Origin: Nemania diffusa
Lineage: Eukaryota > Ascomycota > Sordariomycetes > Xylariales > Xylariaceae
DNA: 64,000 nucleotides
NCBI GenBank assembly: GCA_038501195.1
Contig: JBBPUQ010000003.1
Location: forward strand, 4,432,501-4,496,500
Reading direction: 5' to 3'
The notes beneath the pieces are model-generated. The model ran no database searches. It saw only the letters and a list, made by a program, of their open reading frames with translations, and was not told where the DNA came from. The translations under genes were made by a program, and so were the position numbers. Positions 45,402 through 56,500 of the stretch are shown one piece after another (position 1 is the first letter of the stretch; each line of letters opens with the position of its first letter).

Positions 45402-48400
45402 TTATGATTGTTCTTGGCTGAGGCGCAGTAGCGCTTGCATCTCGGTTATGTCGTGCATGGTTTCGTTAAAAACGCGCGTAACAATGCCGAGTACCTTCAT
45501 CCTATTATGTTCGCCTCGAGTCTCCCACAGTTTGGACATCAATTCCCGGTTGACCTGCTCTAGTTGTTCTATAGTGCAGCCAGAAGTGCGCTTGATTAGT
45601 TCGGCGAGGAAGAAGTCGGCTGAGGCGTCCTCCACTTCTACTCCCTGAGTCGGCTGTGATAGACGTTGCGACAGGGCTCCTCCGCTTGGTGGCGGGTCGG
45701 TTGGTGCGCTTGTTGTACTAGGAATGTGAGAGGATTTAACTGCGGTGGGTGATGCCTGATTCTGCGAATTCTGGTAGAAGCTACCTTGTGGTAAATACCC
45801 TCGCGCGATACCCTGAGCTTGGGAGTGGGGCCATGCATCGTCACTTGATGTCATCTGGCTAGGGTTGGAATATTGCAAAGTATCTGGCATAGTCTCTGGT
45901 CCGGACTGCTCGTGAAGGCCGTTTGTTAGTTGTGTACTAAGACCGGAAGATCTATTGGAGGGATCTGATGTTCGAGTGGTTGACGCATCGTTAACCAGCG
46001 CCGATGGAGATACACCTGGTGGTAGTGATTGAACAGCTGAGACTTGTGAGATCCCGGGTTTTTCCCCCACAGTGGCCATGGCTGACGTGTCAAGGGATCG
46101 TGGTGGAATAAGAGGCCACTGTGACGGTGGCTGCATAGGTGACGGATAATTTGAATGATTCCCGACATCGTCCATTTGGACATCTTCGTCTCCAGTCTGA
46201 TTAGAAACAGATGCTCCGTTGGTAGCAGCGTTAGATGCAGTCGCTACTGTAGTGCCGTTAGGCAGATCCCCTATGACCTGAAACTGTGCGGTAGTAGTAT
46301 GCAAGCTTGTAGGAGGCAATACGTTCTGGGAGAGGCCTTCATTGTTGTTGCTAGCACCAGAACGTGCTGTATCAAGGACAAGCTGCATTGCCTTCTTTTT
46401 ACGGGCACGCTCTTCTCTCTCCTCCCTCCGTTTCTTGTGGGTCTCGTACAATGTTTCCCAGTTAATGCCCATGTTTCTTAGCTTCTCATCGACATCTAAA
46501 ACGTCAACTTCTACATTCGCCAGAAGTTCAGAAGCCTTCAGCCAGCGCGGTCTGTCGCCAATGCTTTCTGCGTCGGTTTTCAGGGCGCGAACATCCCTCA
46601 GGAATTCGTACGGTCGCCAGTAAAATCCATTGGCAAGCCTTGTTTCTATGATATTAACATCAAGATTGTAGAAGAACTTGCCAGTCGCAGTCTCACGAAG
46701 ACCAGGGTATCCATCACTATCTTTTGCAAGCTCGTAGGGGCGTGGAGGTGCATTCGCCAAATCGGCCCGAACATAATTTGGGTCCGCCTCGTCTAACAAA
46801 TACTGGTACTGAGATTCTAGCAAGACTGGGTGGCGAAATTTTTGATATTTTTTCGAGATCTGGTCCATTATGGGCTGCAGGTGGACTTTCATCAAGTTGA
46901 GCGCTTGCCGATACCGTACATCCTCGTTGTGGATATCTTCCTTCGTCAACTTTTTCGCCGGGGGTGGAGGGGCGATAGGCAATTCCTCCAGTTGACGTTT
47001 CTTTCGATTGAGGGGGTCAGGGAACTCATTTGGCACCCTTTTGATATGTTCTATAATCCTCGAAAAGTATTCTTCCCGGGTTTCCTATCTCCCGTTAGTC
47101 TCGGCGGAAATTTTCAGGTACGAGAAAGGCCTTACCTCTAGTGGGCGTACGATCTCGATGATATTTGATTTAGAAAAACCAAAGAGATCCCGCCGTAGCT
47201 CTGAGCTGAGATCTTTTAGTTCAGCCTCAGCAGTAGCCAAGACCATGATCGGATCCGTCGGGTGGAGCGACCTTAGCATGCCCAGAAATGCAGTCAATGC
47301 AGGCGCAGACATAGCACCATACCATGTATCAATATTGGGGATAAAGATAACACTAGGTTTCTGGCGCTTTACTTCAGTGAAAAGACCCGTCAAGACTTGC
47401 TCCGGAGGCTGAAATAGAGTTAGCGGTGGCAGAAGAAATAGAACGACATAGTTACGGAAAACATACCCTTGAATCACCAATGATAGTAGCCAAATCAAAA
47501 TTCTGAACGTGGACACCTTCGAAATAGTGTAGAATAGCGGCACTAATATAGGAATGGCCCATGCCTTGTATCCCGTAGACCAAAAGTCGAGGCCGAAACG
47601 TGCGTGAGTTGTCAAATTCTTGGTAGAGTTGCTCGCGGTCAAACCCAAAATCCTCATCATTATACGGTTCAAACATAGCCTCACCAAGGGCTGTGACCTT
47701 GGGCTTCCGGGGGAAGGCGCTGTCGAGTCTCCTTGTGATGGCTTTGAATTGGTTTCGCAAGAGTGGTTCAATGTATTTTGGTAGTGATGCTGCCCCCGAC
47801 GTCGAGGATCGTTCAGACGATGGAACAATCTTTTTCTTTGCAATGACGAAATCGGTCATCTGTACGATCACCTTTTCAGGGTCGACTACGAGTTTCTCTT
47901 TGGAAAAGTAAATCTGGGGATACGTGCGCTGGATTGCATTCAAGGCGGCTTCGGTGCACAAAGCTCGTATATCAGCACCACCATAACCCTTGGCGTCTTT
48001 AGCCAGCGACATCTTGAAATCCTCAGAGAGCCCCCAGTCTGTTGTGTGAATGTCTAGAATTGCTTTGCGGGCGTCTACATCTGGAAGTGGGAAGTAAAAT
48101 TCACGGTCGAAGCGACCAGGGCGACGAAGAGCCGGATCGATATTATCGGGCCGGTTGGTAGCACCAATGACAATGACTTGGCCTCGGCCGTCCATGCCAT
48201 CCATCAAAGCTAGCAGAGTAGAGACGATCGAGGCATGGATCTGTTCTTGTTTACTTGAACGGACAGGGGCCAGACCATCAATCTCGTCGAAAAAGATGAT
48301 GCTAGGCTGTGTTTTTCGGGCTTCCTCAAAAAGAAGGCGTAGCTGTTTTTCTGCCTCGCCTACCCATTTGCTAAGAGCATCAGCGCCCTTGCGCATGTAG

Positions 48401-50373
48401 AATGTAATCTTCCTGCCACCAAACCCGATAGAATTCGCGAGTGCTCGAGCAAGAAGGGTTTTTCCTGTTCCGGGGGGGCCGTGGAACAGGACACCTCTAG
48501 GAGGAGTGACATGAAACCTTGTAAACATGTCTGGGTATAACAGAGGTAGCTGAACCATCTCTTTGAGTTGTTCTATATGGCCTTCCATGCCTCCAACTTG
48601 ACTGAAATTGACGTTTAGATCAACGCCCAAAGGATCCGCGTCGGCAAGGGCCTTGTGGTCCTTTACTTTGCCGACGTTTGGTGCTAGCATACCAATTCTG
48701 TTGCCGTGGCCATCTCCACTGGCAAGTTGGCCGCCACCGCCTAAAAGGCCACGAGGAGTTGTAGAGTGGTTACCAGCCGCTCCAGGGCGAGCGTTATTCT
48801 CGTCATCACTGCTATCAGATTCAATGTGTAGCCCAGCAGCTCTGGCTAAGTCACTACCCCAGGGGCCTTCGGCAAGCGCCCCTTCTCCTGAGACGCCTCC
48901 AAAGGGACCAGCAAGGGTATGCAGAGCGCGACTGGTGTAGGTCGCAGTATTTGTACGACGCCTACGAGCTGGGGTAGAGATTGGCGCCTCTGCTTCGTCC
49001 TCGTCAATCTCAAAGTTTGCCTGATTCAGCGGGAGAATAGAATAGTCGACCTTTTTAACGCGTCGCCGCCGAGTCTTTTCCTCGAAGAGAATTTTGGGGG
49101 AATGCCGTCTACGTCGCCTTAACGACTGGGAATCTTCCCGAAGATTTTCGAGCTCCTCTGCTAGTTCATCCTGGTCAAGCAGCTCCTCTTCGCCAGACTC
49201 ATCCGCATTCCGAGGCTTTCTTGATGATCTTCTACTCTTTCCCGGGGATCGTTTTCCTCTACGACTCGGGCTAGATTCAGCATCATCATTCTCGCCTTCG
49301 GCACCCTTGCCTTCAGAAGCCAAGTCGTTATCTTCTTCGGAATCATTGCCGGGTTCAAAGTCGCTACTAGGTTCTTGAATTGATTTTTTTGGACCATTAC
49401 GCCCCCGCGTGAGGCGGCGGCGGGATGCAGTCTGGTTATTCTCCGAGGCATTCCCATTGTCGGTTTCAGCAATATTATCTGCTGCATGTCTACCGCGGGT
49501 CCGCCGAGTAATGGGCACATCATCGTCCTCATCTGCGTCTTCATTGATCTCAACAGTTTGCATAGGTTCATCTTCAGCAGCTTCTTCAAGGTCAACCGCA
49601 GGCTCCTGAGCTTCTTCTATATCCATAGCATCCTGGGCTGCAGGTTCGGAAGTCGCTTCGTCGGGATTTGGGGTGTCCTCCTGAGTAGCTTCGGGAAGTG
49701 GAGAGGGTTGCTTAATACCTTTACCACCACGTACGGCCCTACGTCGAGTGGCAGGATCGGGGCTCTTACTTTTAGGGCCTCCAGCCACCCTAGCATGCCT
49801 TCCGGAAGTAGTAAGTTCAATAAGCTCAACTTCGCCGTCGCCACCCTCGACCTCCGCAGTACGAGCTCTAGTTCGTCTTGTTCCGATCGTAGCGGCGACA
49901 ACAGATGCTAGTTGCTTCTTATGCAAACCAGGTGTAAATTTAACCGTGACAATTTTACTCGGGCGTTTTGTCTTTTGAGCAGGGGCCTCCGTAGTTTCAT
50001 CTTTGGTATCAGAATCCTGATGCTCCAGTTCATCCTCATCGTCGGTACTTTCCTTGTAATTAGTTCGTTTCGCAGCCGCCTTCCTTACACGGCGGCCCGT
50101 ATTCGCGTTTACAAGGGGTTCGTCGTCTTCTTCGTCTTCATGGAAGGACCCTTCCTCTTCGCTATGAGACAACTCATCATCCTCCTCGATATCAGAGCCT
50201 CCGTATTTATTTCCACGACCGTACTGCTTGCTACTGTTATTAGCTCGCGGCCTTTTTCGAGGACGTCCTGAACGATCGTCAACCTCGGGCTCGAAGTTTT
50301 CGTCGTCCGAGTCTGACTTGTTGGGGTCAAAGTCGAGCAGATTGCTCCGAGTACTCTTCCGCTTAGATCCCAT
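45402..50373 (-). CDS. YTA7: Chromatin AAA-ATPase YTA7/ATAD2/Abo1 with bromodomain-like region
   Basis: Three exons, 50373-47467, 47408-47136 and 47084-45402, encode 1620 residues. The N-terminal 570 residues are acidic and basic low-complexity sequence. AAA1 follows with Walker A GPPGTGKT (632-639), Walker B IIFFDEID (692-699) and the arginine-finger region RPDNIDPALRRPGRFDR (741-757). AAA2 starts near 926 and has lost its catalytic motifs: the Walker A position reads GIQGMGHS (934-941) and Walker B reads VIFIPNID. A bromodomain-like segment spans about 1109-1226 (EDVRYRQALNLMKVHLQPIM through FYWRPYEFLRDVRALK). Yta7 and Abo1 handle histone H3-H4 and nucleosome density. Joining exon 2 to exon 3 through GATAG restores ETREEYFSRIIEHIKR. 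Overall layout equals the family. The tail is Ser/Gln-rich. Confidence 0.95.
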
Positions 50374-53237
50374 GGTAGGTATGCGAGGAAGGGAACTAGG
50401 CTACACCTAGTATTGTTAGCACAGTACCTCGTTTAGTCAGGGTAGGCACAATACTTTACGGTTTCACACCAACGCTACCCAGTTTGTCCAACTACTGAAT
50501 AGGTTGACAAGGCTCTATCGCCACCAACCGAGCACAGGTGCCTTTACGTTAAATCACAGTCAGCCCAGAAGATATAGTGATCGGGTATATTGCAGAACAG
50601 AGTCGCACAAATTTAAGGCTAGGGAGTATATCCAAGGAGATTATTAAATAACGATGGAGAATTGTCGTGGGGCAAAAAAAGCCAATTTCGCGTTCATGTT
50701 ATCGAAGGCAAACGCACGTACCGTTCGTTCTTTCGATAGAGTAGCTGGGGTTCATCAAAAGCATACACGGTTGTCGGTGTGGTTGCTTGTTGTAAAGGAA
50801 GCGTGTGCGAACCTATCTCATTTCGTAAACGCCCAAGTAGGGTGTATAGGTGGTATATATTGGCGTTTAATTGAGGGCGTTACTCGTAGAGCGCAAATAA
50901 GAAGAAACGAGGTCGAGGATTCAACGGAAGGGAACCAATTAATTTCTGTGTGCAAGCGCTGCAAGGGCCGGATGATAAAGACAATCCGAGACGCGAGTTC
51001 GTCAATGGCAGCAGTCAGGATCAAAGCTGAAGTCGTTCATCGCGCGAACGAGGAGCGAGTGTTCGGGGCGTTAAAAGGGCTGTGTCGGTACCAAGCTTAG
51101 GTGTAAGCAGACAGACGCGAATGGTTTGATTTGATGTCCGCCAAAAAGGGGAAGAGACTATATGAGGGGATCCGGATTTGACACGATAGAATGCGATGGA
51201 GAGGGAAAAGATAAGGCGGGACGAAAAGTGCTTACAGGGAGAGATGGTAGAGGACAGAGGATGCATGAGCAGGTAGTAAGACTTAGGAGCTTTTCTGGGG
51301 GTGCGCGTCGCAGTAACGGGTGCTGAGCACCAACAAGGTCAGACCAAGTGGGTCCCCGCACAGACCAGGGGCAGCCAATGGCGCGATCTATCAACCAATC
51401 AAATCACAGTACTACGATAAAATCGAGCGCTAGATGAACAATTTCCAGCAACGTCACAACATCTGCAACTTGATGAATTCCCTGTTGCCATCCCATTTCT
51501 TTCAACCTCAAAATCGAACATTTTTCCCATCATGATAATGCACCCATTCTCGCACCAAAATCCTCATTTTTGTCCGTTTTCGGGGTCGCCTAACTCTCCT
51601 CCGTAGTTTTCTGTATTTTTTAACGCTGGGAGCTCCCAGACTACCTTGTAGATGCTATGACATGTAAAGCAGTAACTGGTCTTCTTCGATATCAACAACT
51701 TCCATGCACTCCCCCTATTTGGGATCGGCCTTGTCGGCGCTACGATGCGGCTCAAACCCCAAGATCAGCCCTATAGTACTGCGGAATCCCGGGTCTGTGG
51801 GTAGGGGAGGTGCGGTGCGGCGCCAAGCTCCAGGACAACAAGCACTACAGTTTTCCGGCCGGACTTGCCACTACCGATCAGCTGACAAAGACTTTACCAC
51901 CTGCCAGCCGGTGCTACCAGATTTCGTGTTACGTAATTTCTCAGACCCAAAACGTATCTACAGTTATCTAGGTAGGAGGTATTCTACCTAGGCATGTACC
52001 TAAGGTAAGAACTTACAGAATACACGCGTAAATAAGCACGAACGGGTAGGTACCCCTCGTTAGTGATCTACAGAAATTATATCCATCCTTATTCATGCCC
52101 TCATTTTTCATCGAGTCATCAAGAACCCGATAACTAGATGCATCAGATACTTAAATATATTACCTCTTTGGTTGATCCACTGTCTATTCCTCACGATATT
52201 GGAATGCATCTGTCCGACGACCACCCAACTTAGATAACCACTACTCAGACACACTAGGTAGTAACTCAGAACACGCCTATACTCGATAAAATGATGATAT
52301 CTATTCTATTAGGTATACCTAAACATCTTAGAAGCGATTGACGACAATTAGCGCAGTACTTGGCAGCTAGTATACCTGGCATTACACCATCCTTATATGC
52401 TAGCAGCCTTCTACTTGTAGAGAGAATATTTATCTATCTAGACGATGCCGGTTTTTGCCGGTCCTTCTATGGTGCCGTCTTTTCCACGATGCCGGGTTTC
52501 CCGATGAGTAGGGCTGACCTTATACCCACTCAACGACCCCGTTTTTCCCCAGGTGACTACGCTACACTATGCCTAACACTAGACCACTGCAGTACGTGTA
52601 TGAATCCGTCATTCGTTACGCTACGTGACAGCAACTTGATTGGCCTTCTGGGCGTGGTAGGCTCCACTTCTCTACATCATCGCTATCGAGCTTATCCACC
52701 GCTAGATGACTGTTCAGTGTCCAACGTCGCACAGCAGAGCCGTCGGTGACCAATCCCGGAATAGCTGTGCCGTTTCTCTACATCCAAATCTCCTGGCACT
52801 GGAAGCCGGCACGCTGATTCTCGAGGCAGCAACATAAAGGGCCAATCAATGAGGCTCCAATGGCTTACCTCCCGGCTTCTAGAAGCCGACCATCGAGCAC
52901 ATTAGAGCTCATATAAATTAAGCTTCTCAGGCACCTACATTTTCTCTCAGTCCTCCTCCGAGTTTACACATCTTTGTTTTCAATAAGTGTAGTCTTGCCG
53001 TCCCTAGTGTATAGGTATTCTGTCTCGGAGAACAGTCAACCCTTCACTTATTATTAAACACAACTCATATCCACCACCGAATTATTCATCTAGGCTGAGC
53101 TCAGGCCTATAATAGCAACATTTTATTATTCTCTGGGCTACCTACTACAGAAGACACTATACGCCAGAGCAGATCCCTGCACCGGCGAAGAGAAGAACAC
53201 CTTAAACCCGTTAGAGGCCCTCTGAGTCCCACCAATC
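50374..53237. other. Divergent region between YTA7 and the 96-residue protein gene
   Basis: About 2.9 kb. Roughly 50374-51400 is probably the YTA7 leader and promoter; a 148-codon plus-strand frame at 50654-51100 lies antisense to it without recognisable motifs. TAGG/CCTA words cluster at 51965-52060. The last 300 bp before 53238 are pyrimidine-rich, like a 5' leader. No RNA gene was recognised. Confidence 0.4.
51965..52060. repeat. TAGG/CCTA low-complexity cluster
   Basis: ATCTAGGTAGGAGG, CTACCTAGGCATGTACCTAA and GGGTAGGTACCCC lie close together in non-coding DNA, the last being palindromic. Confidence 0.65.
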
Positions 53238-53588
53238 ATGAGTTCTGGGCGAACTACATCCCCCGCCCGGCTCTCTCTTGATGACAAGTCCAAAGTCTAC
53301 CGACAAGATAGCTTCGGCTCCGACTATTCGGTCAAGGCCAAGGTCAGTCGATCATTAATCGACCGTTTAAATAATACTTAGTCTAACTCTTGCGACATGC
53401 AGAACTCCCCAACGTCCCCCTCAAGTACTTGGTTTCAACGAACGAGATCTACCAGCGAGGGTGATCACAAGTCGAACTTCGGCACCGTAAATCGTTACAC
53501 ACACTGCGGCCGCCACACTGATCAATATCTATTTGGTGGTCATTCTTTATCTGAGTCGATTAAAGATCTTCTGAAAAAGAAGGATTAG
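53238..53588 (+). CDS. Small conserved-looking fungal protein of unknown function, 96 residues
   Basis: Two exons, 53238-53342 and 53403-53588, encode 96 residues. The 60-nt intron has a GTCAGT donor, TCTAAC branch-like site and GCAG acceptor, in phase 0. The N-terminal two thirds are Ser/Thr/Arg-rich and probably disordered. The C-terminus carries YTHCGRHTDQYLFGG followed by a short amphipathic helix SESIKDLLKKKD. I recall similar Tyr-His-Cys-Gly-Arg-His ... Leu-Phe-Gly-Gly tails in small uncharacterised fungal proteins, but I cannot name a family or role. No signal peptide or membrane segment is present. The gene stands alone, about 2.9 kb from YTA7 and followed by more than 9 kb without a supported gene. 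Confidence 0.7.
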
Positions 53589-56500
53589 GCAGTTGATGAG
53601 GGAACTGCCATACATCGCAGGAGGGAATAGTGGGAAATTGCTTGCATGAGATACCCTTTGCTGTTTTATGTGCCTATCGCCCTTTGGTTAAATTGACAGT
53701 ACATCAGTGCTGTAATGAAACCAAATCTAAATCCAGTTCGGATCGTCCAATGCCAGGAGATAATAAAGATCCGCCATTTCATCCCTCAGTCTGCTCTTTC
53801 CCATGTCTTTCTTGACGTGATTAAACCCCCAAAGTTGTTATATTCCTGCGATGACTCGTAATCAAGTATGACGACAGGTGTAACGTGTAAAGTAGGAGCA
53901 CGATATTTGCTAATTTAGATAACAATGCTTCCGTCCACGCGGAATACACGTTGGAATTACTTATTCATGTAAAACAGAAGAAATTTGAGTCTTATAGTCC
54001 AGATTCCAGCTGATGGACAGACAGCAAACAACAGGATGTGCAGGTAGCCTCCCAGAAACTCTCGGTCAGCGAAGGATCAGATACAAAATACCTCTACGCT
54101 TCAATTAGGGGCCTAATGCTACATCGACCATCCTAACACAAAGGTCATTCAGATCTATATTTACCAACATCACATCCATCTACACCCCTACTGTCCCTGG
54201 CTTTACTCGTAGCTTTTCCCTCCTCGTTAAGCCATTAAATTTCCTCGAGGCGTATGCTTCCTCAGCAATCCTTCATTTAAACTGCTACGTAATATCAGAC
54301 CCTTCGGTTTCAACGTCACCAAAGGCGATTATTACTTTCATATATAAAACAGACAGGCAAGGCAAGTAAAAGCTTGCATATGGCGTACCTCTTCCCTTTC
54401 CAATCTATCAACATCCATGGTCATCGGCATTCCTAGAGCACCCCCTTATCTTCAAAAGCAGAGTGAAGGTTATCTCCCACTATCTAGGTGCTGACTGTGT
54501 GCAACCGCTTATGCGGGTGCCAATGGGCATTTCTTAGTCACGCAGAGCCGCGCTAACTAGGTACACACGTATGTAATCAAGCCGTCGCTAGTATCGCGGA
54601 CGAATACCATGTCAAACCCATAGCCCACGATTGAGAGCTTCGAGTTGATGAAAAGACACCATCCAAATTCTAAGATGTCGAGGCGGTCTTGCTACATCTA
54701 CTACCTTGCGTGGATATGTCGCGCTTCAAGTGACAGTTCCTACAGCACTCAAAATCGATCATCACTTAGGTAGATGTACCTGTTACTATAACCTAATTAG
54801 AATACGAAGAGTATCACATCAAGAGTGTACTTTCTGAATAGCTTTGGGTTAAGGCTACACCATTGGTGTACGACGGTCCCTTACACCCGACCGCGACGAC
54901 GCAAAACGATGCTGTTATTACCCTATCAGCGAGAAACACATGTACATCCCGCTACAGGTATCACTTTATCGAACCGCCAGACGAAGGCAATAGTTTCGGG
55001 AGCCAAATCCCCCCAGCCCTTGCACTACTAGACTAAGACAGGAAAGGTCGCATCACTTGGTTTAAACGCTATTTACTAATCCTTTACTTACGGCTACAAA
55101 TATCTACTATGCCATGGGATTTAGCAATGGCAAGATGGAGTTCGTCGCTACTAACATAGGGCGCAGTCAACCTTGCGAGATTGCCTCGACTACTGATCGC
55201 CAGTGCTCACTACTTGTCTATTCCCAAGCCAATAGCAAATGAGGATTGGCTGTACTGAAGTTTTCAGAATACTGTGCCAGCAGTATTTAAGGGCAGTATT
55301 AACATCAAGATGCTACTTGGACTAGGTAGCGGGCAAGCACGACTTGCTCCCTTGTGGCAATTAAAGCCATCATAAATCGTTAAGTCGTTTGTGACCCTCG
55401 CCCATTTATAGAGACCTAAGTAACAAACTATTGTTATTATAGGCGTGATTGGTAATTCTTATGGCATTATCTGTTCTGATGTCTCTTAGGTGGTTAACGG
55501 TCATGTTATACTGAAGGGAATCGCTAATGTCTAGGGTAGTGTCTCCTTAGGTAACACTAACAAGAGTTCAGCATGGTCTATGAATCATCTCTACTTCGTC
55601 TATTGATGTGAGTGTGCATCGACTGTATTAGTACATCTTAAAAACGAATTGGGTTGAGAGTCTGTACGTTAGCCAGGCTAGTTTATACGGTTGGATAGAA
55701 ATCTAGGCTCAATAAAATATTTATTTTAGAACACAAAGTAAGATTCTATTTGAATTAACACTTGTTGGTTAACTTGCGAGTTTATCGCTGCGGCAAGAGA
55801 TATTCTAGAACTGTTTGGTGGCTGAACGCTGCTCTTCCACAATACATGTCGTTTCATTTCCACAGCTACATCATAATAATACATAGACCGGATTCAAGTG
55901 AACGGTTTAAGTAAAGAGTAATTTCATTACTACACAACCCTTCATTCAAATGAGTTTAGCTAAACTGCAAGTCTCTCTCGCCCAAGCGTCTGCTGGTTTG
56001 GACCAATCACAAAATATCTCTTTATTTTAACTATCTGTATATGAACATTTTTACTTAGGCGCACTGGAAGTAAAGGCCCGTATTGAGATAATCGTTGGGT
56101 CAGAAGTGAGATATGAAACATGAACTGTGTTTAAGTCCGCATCTGACCCCTGAATTAGATTATACAACCATACTATGTGAACCCAACAAACGAATTCTTT
56201 ATACAAACATGTGACAAATAACAGCAACGCGAAGACGTCAAGTGCCCAGCTCGTTCTAGTTTTGGCCGAGCCATAATAAACAGTCGCTGCATTTGTAGTC
56301 CTCGGGTTTTACATAATGCGAAAGTCGGGCGAATCTCCTCAAGAAATGCCTGAGCCGGTCAGCGAACGAGCGAATGGACGTCCTGCGCACGCCTTCACAC
56401 CGCCAAAGACCAGCGAGGCCCCGCACTAGTTGTATAACTCTGGGACGGGATCACGGGTACCGCGATTCGAAGACAATTGATTGCGCGTTCCCGGCGTAGC

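Noticed and set aside
45402..47500. Bromodomain-like protein separate from the AAA-ATPase
   Set aside because: Two short introns link it in frame to the upstream AAA frames and produce the standard YTA7/ATAD2 architecture.
50654..51100. 148-codon plus-strand frame upstream of YTA7
   Set aside because: No recognisable motif or splice context, it begins just 280 bp from the YTA7 start on the opposite strand, and competing frames are open on the minus strand. It more likely reflects composition of the YTA7 leader.
56455..56480. TTCGAATC-like tRNA B-box on the minus strand
   Set aside because: There is no A-box at the correct distance and no cloverleaf.
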